The notes below the pieces were generated by a model. That model ran no database searches and was not told the origin of the DNA. It saw nothing but the letters and a program-made list of their open reading frames with translations. From the NCBI GenBank assembly GCA_947460445.1, contig CANHHS010000026.1, forward strand, positions 1 to 14,342: 14,342 bases of DNA, in the 5' to 3' direction. Position numbers and translations under genes: made by a program. The DNA comes from Opitutia bacterium (GTDB lineage: Bacteria; Verrucomicrobiota; Verrucomicrobiia; Opitutales; UBA953). Position 1 is the stretch's first letter; every line of letters starts with the position of its first letter. Shown here piece after piece: positions 1-6,845 of the stretch.

Positions 1-39
1 GGACCCCTTAAATTTATCAGAAGCGATTAAAATGTGCAT
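1..39 (-). CDS. Glycerate kinase, N-terminal fragment cut by the window edge
   Basis: An ATG at 39-37 on the minus strand opens a frame that runs to the window edge and reads MHILIASDKFKGS. This closely matches the N-terminus of the glycerate 2-kinase family (PF02595, GarK/GlxK type), whose members begin like MKIVIAPDSFKGS. The family phosphorylates D-glycerate with ATP to 2-phosphoglycerate in the cytoplasm. Only 13 codons are visible, so the call rests on this signature alone, but the signature is distinctive. The start lies 51 bases downstream of the multicopper oxidase stop on the same strand, with no obvious terminator between them, so it could be the last gene of the same transcript or have its own promoter. 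A weak GAG lies 10 bases upstream of the ATG. The rest of the gene lies outside the window. Confidence 0.75.
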   Translation of the reverse strand, partial: MHILIASDKFKGS

Positions 40-90
40 GACCAATCATCTCACAACACAAGGCAGAGAAATGACCATCTGGGCGAATAC

Positions 91-2223
91 TTATTCAGGG
101 AAAGTACAACCCGCGGTTAACTTAACGGGTGCACCTTCCGTGGAGATCTTCCGTACAGGTTTGTTCAAAAGCTTCGCAACCTGGGTTGAAAGGTCGTCTA
201 AGGTTTGTACGCTATAACCTGGGTAGGCTTTCACGATACCACCACCAGAAGCAATAATGGTGCTACTCACGCTGCGTTCGGCCTTATAGGCGTGAATGAT
301 TGTGCAATCCTCATCCGTAATCACCGGGAAGGTTGCCTTGGCAGACATTGACCACGTACGTGCCTCAGCAGGGGTCGCATTGATGACGCCGATGACGGTG
401 ACATCTTTGCCATAGGCAGCTTGGACGCGCTCTAAGTAGACAGCCGCATCGCGCGAGCAGGGACATTCTTTTTCGATGAAGTAAAGTACAACGGGTTTGG
501 TCGCGCTTAAGCTAGCCAAACTCACCGATCCACCGTCGCTGGTCTTGCCTGAGAAAGCTGGGGCAGGGGTCAGTGCTTGTTTCGCAGCTACATCTGCCAT
601 CGCAGCTGTGACTGGGTGTTCGACTTTGGCACGGAAAGTGATGGCCCCTTTGGCATTACGTTCCAGTCCAGCAGGATTCTTGGATACCAAGAACTGTCCC
701 ATCATACCACCGTCTTCATGGTTAGCCATGTGACAGTGGTACATGTAAGCATCTGTATCGCTGGCGAAATCATCGAACTTAGCGATGACTGTCACTGATT
801 GGTTTTTCGGCACATAGACGGTGTCCTTCCAGCCTTTTTCATAATCAGCAACTTCACCTTTACTGCGTGACACGATTTTAAATTGAATATCGTGAATGTG
901 GAAGGCGTGTCCGAAGACTTCGTTATTCGTAATAGTCCACATTTCCGTCGCACCTAGCTTTACCGCTTGATCGACCACATGCATATCAAACGACTTATTA
1001 TCGAGTGTGAAGAAGGGATGACCCTCGGTAACTTTAATCGTGCGCTTCTGAGTAACTTCCGATTCCAGCGGGAAACGATTGGTCGTTAAGGTGGTGGGGA
1101 TTTGACTAATGTGACGCGGTGTCGATGCGGTAATCTGGAGATTCAACACCCTAAAGTCCGAGTTGTTAAGTAAGCTGCCGTTATCGCCACCTTTATCAGG
1201 TTCACCACCTGGGAATCCAAACGTTTGGTTTGAATTGTAAGCCATTAAATCAAGCGACGTCCCAGGTTTATCTTTGGATAGGTCGACAAGAATTTCTGCA
1301 CGCTCGCCGACAACTAGGCGCAGGCGTTTTACAGGAATAGGTTTCTCCACTAGGCCGCCATCGGTCGTGACAACATAGAATGTGCGATTATCGGGGAAGC
1401 CCAAGATGTAGGCGCGCTCAATTTCAGCATTCAGAATACGCAAACGCACAACTTGAGCGGGAAGCTTTGCCTGGGGATTTAAGACGCCGTTCACCATTCC
1501 GTAGTCACCATATTTATCATGGTCACCGTTGTAGCTAAATGAGTTGTCCGACTTAAATCGACGGCTGGTTAGCACAATGGGAATATCATCAACGCCGTAA
1601 GTACGAGGAAGTGCTAAACGTGATTCAATAGGATCTCGAATGATGATTAAGCCACCGGCTCCCATGGTGAATTGTTTCTGGGTCAACTCGTGTGGGTGAG
1701 GGTGGTACCAGTAGGTGCCTGCGTTATTATCGACTTTGAATGAAGGCGTCCATGTTGCCCCCGCCTCAATCGGTTGATGTGGGCCGCCGTCAGTCGCGGC
1801 AGGAATATGTAAACCGTGCCAGTGCACGGTGGTAACTTCCTTGAGATTATTTTTGACGTTAATCTGGACGGTTTCCCCTTTGTTAAAGACAAGGGTCGGG
1901 CCCCAAAAACCCATCTGATTAAAACTTAGGGTAGGGGTTGTGCCGGTAATAAATGTACGGCTACCCGTATCGACGCTAAGGTTAAATGTCTTACCCTCAA
2001 CTAAGGGAGGAATCCAGAGAGGTTGATAGGGTATATCAAGGGCCTTCGCGATGGTTTGATTCCGACGTGGACCACCCGCGCCGCCACCGGGTCCACCACC
2101 TGCTCCTGGACCACCACCGCCGCCTGCACCGCCGCCTGCACCGCCGCGCGGCCCGCCACCTGGGGGTCCGCCTTGGCCAAAGAGTATCGAGCTGCTAAGC
2201 AGCAGAGTAATCAAAAGGCGCAT
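91..2223 (-). CDS. Secreted three-domain multicopper oxidase with C-terminal redoxin domain
   Basis: A 710-residue exported copper enzyme. The start is the ATG at 2223, giving MRLLITLLLSSSILFGQ, a good signal peptide; a longer frame from a TTG at 2298 would overlap the preceding gene and bury that signal. Residues 17-54 are almost pure Gly/Pro. All four copper-binding motifs are present: HWHG (134-137), HPHPH (174-178), HAFHIHD (439-445) and HCHMANHEDGGMM (496-508). By analogy with CotA, the type 1 ligands are His439, Cys497, His502 and Met507. This order is that of three-cupredoxin oxidases (CotA, CueO, bilirubin oxidase), which oxidise phenols or metal ions and reduce O2 to water. Residues about 555-690 form a thioredoxin/AhpC-like domain with ECPCS (Cys587, Cys589); the usual cis-proline before the last core strand appears to be replaced by Ser. 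The gene follows DUF1501 by 52 bases. The oxidase call is firm; the substrate and the role of the redoxin domain are unknown. Confidence 0.93.
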   Translation of the reverse strand: MRLLITLLLSSSILFGQGGPPGGGPRGGAGGGAGGGGGPGAGGGPGGGAGGPRRNQTIAKALDIPYQPLWIPPLVEGKTFNLSVDTGSRTFITGTTPTLSFNQMGFWGPTLVFNKGETVQINVKNNLKEVTTVHWHGLHIPAATDGGPHQPIEAGATWTPSFKVDNNAGTYWYHPHPHELTQKQFTMGAGGLIIIRDPIESRLALPRTYGVDDIPIVLTSRRFKSDNSFSYNGDHDKYGDYGMVNGVLNPQAKLPAQVVRLRILNAEIERAYILGFPDNRTFYVVTTDGGLVEKPIPVKRLRLVVGERAEILVDLSKDKPGTSLDLMAYNSNQTFGFPGGEPDKGGDNGSLLNNSDFRVLNLQITASTPRHISQIPTTLTTNRFPLESEVTQKRTIKVTEGHPFFTLDNKSFDMHVVDQAVKLGATEMWTITNNEVFGHAFHIHDIQFKIVSRSKGEVADYEKGWKDTVYVPKNQSVTVIAKFDDFASDTDAYMYHCHMANHEDGGMMGQFLVSKNPAGLERNAKGAITFRAKVEHPVTAAMADVAAKQALTPAPAFSGKTSDGGSVSLASLSATKPVVLYFIEKECPCSRDAAVYLERVQAAYGKDVTVIGVINATPAEARTWSMSAKATFPVITDEDCTIIHAYKAERSVSSTIIASGGGIVKAYPGYSVQTLDDLSTQVAKLLNKPVRKISTEGAPVKLTAGCTFPE
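2116..2147. repeat. 12-bp tandem repeat coding for Gly-rich segment
   Basis: The unit ACCGCCGCCTGC occurs twice in direct succession (2116-2127 and 2128-2139), followed by a partial third copy (2140-2147). It lies inside the Gly/Pro-rich linker after the signal peptide of the multicopper oxidase and is in frame (12 bases = 4 codons). Such an in-frame repeat can lengthen or shorten by slippage without breaking the reading frame. Confidence 0.85.
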
Positions 2224-2275
2224 CGAGGTGATCTTACATGCTTTAACCCCAGAATATGACTGAAGTTCACAGAAC

Positions 2276-3751
2276 TTAGGCCACGACTTCTTGGACAACT
2301 TGCCCGGCGATATCGGTCAAACGGTAGTGTCGCCCCTGGAACTTAAAGGTAAGTCGCTCATGGTCGACGCCCATCAAGTGCATCATGGTCGCATGTAAGT
2401 CGTGTACATGGACAGGATTGTTGACGATGTTATAGCCGAACTCATCGGTCTGTCCGTGGACGTGGCCAGCTTTGACGCCACCTCCGGCCATCCAGATACT
2501 GAAGCAGCGTGGGTGGTGATCGCGACCGTAGTCATCCTTCGTCATCTGACCCTGACAATAGGAAGTGCGCCCAAACTCACCACCCCAGACAACTAAAGTG
2601 TCTTCAAGGAGTCCGCGTTGTTTTAAATCTGCAATGAGTGCCCCGGAACCTTGATCGGTCTGGCTACATTGACGTCGAATTGCCCCAGGAAGATTACCGT
2701 GCTGATCCCAGCCTTGATGGAAGAGCTGTACAAAACGTACACCACGTTCGACCAGTCGACGTGCCAGTAAACAATTGGCGGCAAATGTGCCCGGAACTTT
2801 GGCCTGAGGACCATAGAGATCCAACGTGGCCTGTGACTCTCCCGAAACATCACTGACCTCAGGTACACTCGTTTGCATGCGGAAAGCCATCTCAGCTTGT
2901 GCCACGCGTGCATCAATCTCTGGATCTAGACTATGCTGGCGTGCTTCAGCGGAAAGCTTTGAGAGCGCATCCAACATCGATCGTCGTGCGTGGGGCGACA
3001 CGCCCTCAGGATTGGTTAGGTAGAGTACCGGTTCTTTGCCGGCACGGAATTGAACGCCTTGGTGCTCACTCGGCAAAAAACCACTGCCCCATAGGCGAGA
3101 ATAGAGAGGCTGATCGCGCGTTGCATCCTTGGAAACTAGGACGACGAAAGCAGGGAGGTTTTGATTGAGACTGCCTAATCCATAGGACATCCAAGCACCC
3201 ATTGAGGGACGTCCAGCAATCTGACTGCCAGATGCAAAAAATGTAATCGCAGGATCATGATTGATTGCCTCCGTATGCATTGAACGAATGACACACAGCT
3301 CATCTGCCACTTTGGCCGTATGAGGTAATAAATCACTGATTTCGATGCCGGCTTTACCGTATTTCTTGAAATCCGTAAATGCTCCCGCCATGGGCAATGT
3401 AGATTGATTACCACTCATGCCGGTTAAGCGCTGCCCGCCGCGCACACTCTCGGGTAAGCTTTTTCCGTTCTGCTGACGTAACAGTGGCTTCGGGTCAAAT
3501 GTCTCAAACTGAGAAGGACCGCCCGCTTGGAATAGGTAGATGATACGTTTCGCCTTGGGCAGGTGATGTGGCAACCCAGGTAGCCCGTTTAAGCCCCCGG
3601 CAAGCGGCATGGGCGCGTCGCCAGCAAGTAGCGAACTTCCCATTACCTGCCTGAGTGCAAAGGCGCCTAAACCTAGTGCAGACGCCCCTAAGAAGTGTCG
3701 GCGGGTAACCGACATCAATTCATCGTAAGTGGGTGGGCGTTGTGGGTACAT
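2276..3751 (-). CDS. DUF1501 family protein with Tat signal
   Basis: A 491-residue DUF1501 protein (PF07394), a family abundant in Planctomycetota and Verrucomicrobiota and related in fold to sulfatases and alkaline phosphatases. The N-terminus has the twin-arginine signal TRRHFLGASALGLGAFAL (residues 16-33), so it is probably exported folded by Tat. Family hallmarks are visible: GGPSQFETFDPKP (77-89), HTEAINHDPAITFF (159-172), GRPSMGAWMSYGLGS (180-194), WGGEFGRT (389-396), and DHHPRCFSIWMAGGGVKAG (411-429). The start at 3751 lies one base after the stop of the cytochrome protein, which suggests translational coupling; a second ATG at 3715 would also keep the RR motif. DUF1501 genes very often sit next to DUF1549/DUF1553 genes, as here. 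No reaction has been established for the family that I can state with confidence, so the function is open. Confidence 0.93.
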   Translation of the reverse strand: MYPQRPPTYDELMSVTRRHFLGASALGLGAFALRQVMGSSLLAGDAPMPLAGGLNGLPGLPHHLPKAKRIIYLFQAGGPSQFETFDPKPLLRQQNGKSLPESVRGGQRLTGMSGNQSTLPMAGAFTDFKKYGKAGIEISDLLPHTAKVADELCVIRSMHTEAINHDPAITFFASGSQIAGRPSMGAWMSYGLGSLNQNLPAFVVLVSKDATRDQPLYSRLWGSGFLPSEHQGVQFRAGKEPVLYLTNPEGVSPHARRSMLDALSKLSAEARQHSLDPEIDARVAQAEMAFRMQTSVPEVSDVSGESQATLDLYGPQAKVPGTFAANCLLARRLVERGVRFVQLFHQGWDQHGNLPGAIRRQCSQTDQGSGALIADLKQRGLLEDTLVVWGGEFGRTSYCQGQMTKDDYGRDHHPRCFSIWMAGGGVKAGHVHGQTDEFGYNIVNNPVHVHDLHATMMHLMGVDHERLTFKFQGRHYRLTDIAGQVVQEVVA

Positions 3752-3752
3752 C

Positions 3753-6700
3753 TTAGCGCAGGGTGATGGCCGAGTCAGATGCCATCAGCGTCGAGCACAC
3801 CAGTGTAAGTGCTGCAAGGTCTGCATCAATCTTTCCGCAAACTTTACGCGCATCTTCGGGTGTCTTAGAAAACGCTGCACGTTGTTGGTTGTAGAGTTCC
3901 GTCAGGGCTGAAAGTTCTGTTGAACGTGGCGACCGGCCGCACATGAGTTTAAATGCACGCATGATACGTGTCGTGACGTCGTTCGCCTCACGCGTTGAAC
4001 GTTCAGCGAGTCCACGCGCGCATTCGAAGTAAATCGGCTCGTTGAGTAGAACCAATGCCTGCAAAGGTGTATTCGTGGTCAGGCGACGGACTTGACAGAC
4101 TTCACGTGAACCGGCGTCGAAAATTTGTTGGCTCGGTGGTGGCATTGTACGCTTCCGATACGTGTACACACTGCGACGTCGATTGCTCTCCCCGGGATCT
4201 GATTTGTATTCGTCGACAGTCGAGCCGCCACTCTGGCTACGCCCGCCAAATTTTTCGACAAGTACACCGGCAGCAAAGAGTGCCTGGTCACGTAACATTT
4301 CAGACGTCAGACGTTGCGTTGGTCCGCGAGACAGAAGGGTATTTTGCGGGTCAAGGGTCACGCTTTTTTCGGAACCAACAGACGATTGGCGGAAGGTAGC
4401 GCTAAGCACGAACCTTCGGAGTAAGGCTTTTGTATCCCAGCTTTTTTGAAAATCGATTGCGAGTTGGTCGAGTAACTCAGGATGCGTGGGCGCATCGCCC
4501 TGTAACCCAAAGTTCTCAGGTGTACGCACGAGTCCCTGGCCAAAGATTTGCATCCACACGCGGTTGACTGCCACTCGGGCTGTCAGTGGGTTGTCATTCG
4601 AGGTTAGCCAGCGCGCCAGTCCGAGTCGGTTGGCCGGCAAGCCTTGAGGGAAGGGTAGTACCGCATCGACAACGCCGGGGCTGACTGCGCGTTTGAGGTC
4701 AGGCTGGTCGTAGGCACCGCGTTGCAGGATGTAAGTTGGCCGGGTGTATGCTGTTTGTGTCATCGTTACGATGACAGGAATGGAATCGACGTAATTGCGT
4801 AACGTTTGTTGAGCGCTACGTAGTTCGTTACGGGCTTGGAGGTATGCCGTGTTACCTTTAAATAGAGAGTGTTCTGCTAGGGAATTCGCATCGGGATTGA
4901 TTCCGGCCATTTGCGCAATTTCAGCAGCGGTAAGTTCAGTTCGCCAGATTTTGACCTCGTCCATGCTGCCATTACGAAATCCGCTGTCACGTGAACGTGA
5001 CCCGAGTTCTAAAGTCGCACCACCTATTGGACCTGTTAGGTGATCTCTTATCGTTTCTGATTCAGCGAGCTCTCCGTTAAGATAGATACGTAAACCCGCT
5101 GCACGGCTTAGGCCGTTATAAGTTACGGTAAGAAGTACCCACGTGTTTTCTGCCAGTAATTGTCTACTACGAATTGCGATGGCGGAACCTGGCCATTGTT
5201 GAATGCAAGACCAGCGAATGCGTCCTTGATCAATCATGAGTTCTAACCCGGTCGCATCTGCGTCATTGGTATAAAACCCTGATGCGTGCAAAAGAACCGC
5301 ACGCTGATTCCGTTCCCCTGCTTTAATCCATGTCGAAAAGGTAAACTCTTTGTCACTACTGAAGCCTGAAAATCCATCCAGCCAAAGACCGCCATCGCCA
5401 TCGAAGGCCATGCCTCTGCCAACCTTCCCATCGGAAAGAGTTATTTTTCCAAGCTGATCTCCGCGGTGACGTTCGGTGGTTGCGGGTTTACCGTATGTAT
5501 TCGGCGTCGCACCTTTATCGAGTGTTTCCAAACTATAGTGAGAATCCGGTTTGGGTACGGAAACGTTAATGGCTGCGGTCGAATGCAGTCGTTGGCATTC
5601 ATCGAAACGCTGTTGGGCCACGTCGACAGCTTTTTGGAGTGCCGCAATTTTTATGTCCTGCTCAGCATTGGTTAACCGTAGGACTGGAACTGGCACCGCA
5701 CCGTGATAGGGCAGTAATCCATTTTCATCGATGTCAGAGAACATCGCGGAGAGTGCATAGAAGTCGCGCTGAGGGATTGGGTCGTACTTGTGATCGTGAC
5801 ACTTTGCGCACTCCAGGGTGAGTGCTGTAAAAGCAAAACCAAAAGTAGATACGCGGTCAGATATCGATTCTTTGCGCATTTCTTCGGCAATGGAACCACC
5901 TTCAAAGGTTACGCGGTGTAGTCGATTAAAGGCTGTCGCGAGTCGCTGCTCTGTTGTGGCATTTGGCAAAAGATCACCTGCTAACTGCCAGGTGATGAAC
6001 TGATCATAGGGCAAGTTACGATCAATGACGTTTAATAACCAGTCACGCCAAGGACTAACTGGCATTTCTGGGTCGCCCGAATATCCTGCTGTATCCGCAT
6101 ACCGTGCAAGATCGAGCCAGGCGACAGCCGCATGTTCAGCGTAACGCTTGGAAGCCAATAGCCGATCGACTTGTTTTTCATAGGCATTCGCGGACACGTC
6201 GGCGATGAATGCTTCGGTTTCTTCGGGCGTGGGTGGAAGCCCGGTGAGCACAAACGATACGCGTCGCAAAAGTGTAGCGCGATCAGCTTCCTTGGCTGGG
6301 ATCAGTCCCGCTTTCTCCATCGATGCTAAGATGTAAGTGTCGAGCGGATCGCGCACCCACTGGGCGAGCTTTACCTTCGGTGGTGGAGTGCTCTGTGGCT
6401 TAACAAAGGCCCAGTGCTTAGCATACCGACCACCTTGCGCTATCCACTGCGTGAGGGTGTTTTTTTGCTCAGGGGTGAGTGGACGTTTAAAATCAGGAGG
6501 TGGCATGACCTCTTCTTCATCGGTATGATGAATCCGTCCAACGATTGCACTTTCGTGGATGTCGCCCGGGACAATTGCCCGATGATCACTTTTAAGAAGT
6601 GCGAGGGCACCTTCAGGGGTGTCGAGTCGCAAGCCTGCTTTACGGCCTTTGTTAGCATCAGGACCGTGACAGGCAAAACAATGGTCCGAAAGGATGGGTC

Positions 6701-6845
6701 GTACATCGCGATTAAAGTCTATCGCTTGTGTCGCTACGACTGATGGCGCGGACAGAGGTGACGACATAACGTAAAACCAAAGGGAGCCACCTGCGGTTAG
6801 TGCAATCAGGGCAGAACTCCCAATGACGATTGACCGTGGTTTCAT
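3753..6845 (-). CDS. Planctomycete-type cytochrome c protein: PSCyt1-PSCyt2(DUF1549)-LamG-PSD1(DUF1553)
   Basis: A 1030-residue exported protein. The ATG at 6845 overlaps the stop of the upstream gene as ATGA and is preferred over a TTG at 6863. The N-terminus MKPRSIVIGSSALIALTAGG is a signal or membrane anchor. Domains in order: PSCyt1 cytochrome c (about 40-140) with heme motif CFACH (56-60) and the distal methionine in MPPPD (114-118); DUF1549/PSCyt2 (about 155-370) with a second CxxCH, CAKCH (346-350), in the family signature ECAKCHDHKYDP; a short coiled-coil-like stretch (about 395-420); a LamG/concanavalin-like domain (about 435-645) that may bind carbohydrate; and DUF1553/PSD1 (about 690-960) with LARWLTSNDNPLTARVAVNR and TPLQALVLLNEP. 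It is thus a likely di-heme periplasmic protein. The family is found with sulfatases and glycosidases in PVC bacteria, but its reaction is not settled. One base separates it from the DUF1501 gene. Confidence 0.93.
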   Translation of the reverse strand: MKPRSIVIGSSALIALTAGGSLWFYVMSSPLSAPSVVATQAIDFNRDVRPILSDHCFACHGPDANKGRKAGLRLDTPEGALALLKSDHRAIVPGDIHESAIVGRIHHTDEEEVMPPPDFKRPLTPEQKNTLTQWIAQGGRYAKHWAFVKPQSTPPPKVKLAQWVRDPLDTYILASMEKAGLIPAKEADRATLLRRVSFVLTGLPPTPEETEAFIADVSANAYEKQVDRLLASKRYAEHAAVAWLDLARYADTAGYSGDPEMPVSPWRDWLLNVIDRNLPYDQFITWQLAGDLLPNATTEQRLATAFNRLHRVTFEGGSIAEEMRKESISDRVSTFGFAFTALTLECAKCHDHKYDPIPQRDFYALSAMFSDIDENGLLPYHGAVPVPVLRLTNAEQDIKIAALQKAVDVAQQRFDECQRLHSTAAINVSVPKPDSHYSLETLDKGATPNTYGKPATTERHRGDQLGKITLSDGKVGRGMAFDGDGGLWLDGFSGFSSDKEFTFSTWIKAGERNQRAVLLHASGFYTNDADATGLELMIDQGRIRWSCIQQWPGSAIAIRSRQLLAENTWVLLTVTYNGLSRAAGLRIYLNGELAESETIRDHLTGPIGGATLELGSRSRDSGFRNGSMDEVKIWRTELTAAEIAQMAGINPDANSLAEHSLFKGNTAYLQARNELRSAQQTLRNYVDSIPVIVTMTQTAYTRPTYILQRGAYDQPDLKRAVSPGVVDAVLPFPQGLPANRLGLARWLTSNDNPLTARVAVNRVWMQIFGQGLVRTPENFGLQGDAPTHPELLDQLAIDFQKSWDTKALLRRFVLSATFRQSSVGSEKSVTLDPQNTLLSRGPTQRLTSEMLRDQALFAAGVLVEKFGGRSQSGGSTVDEYKSDPGESNRRRSVYTYRKRTMPPPSQQIFDAGSREVCQVRRLTTNTPLQALVLLNEPIYFECARGLAERSTREANDVTTRIMRAFKLMCGRSPRSTELSALTELYNQQRAAFSKTPEDARKVCGKIDADLAALTLVCSTLMASDSAITLR

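Noticed and set aside
111..132. Inverted sequence around GGTTAACTTAACGG as a terminator of the oxidase operon
   Set aside because: It lies inside the coding region about 20 bases before the stop, the stem is short, and no T run follows on the minus strand.
2060..2180. Repetitive GC-rich tract as a CRISPR array or mobile-element end
   Set aside because: The repeats are 12 bases, have no spacers, and are in frame coding for Gly; no cas or transposase gene is nearby.
2224..2298. Longer oxidase frame starting at TTG 2298
   Set aside because: It overlaps the DUF1501 stop and puts 25 charged residues before an otherwise ideal signal peptide.
4700..5550. LamG-coding middle of the cytochrome gene as an inserted foreign segment
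   Set aside because: The reading frame is continuous, base composition looks like its surroundings, and PSCyt2-LamG-PSD1 is a known domain order in this family.
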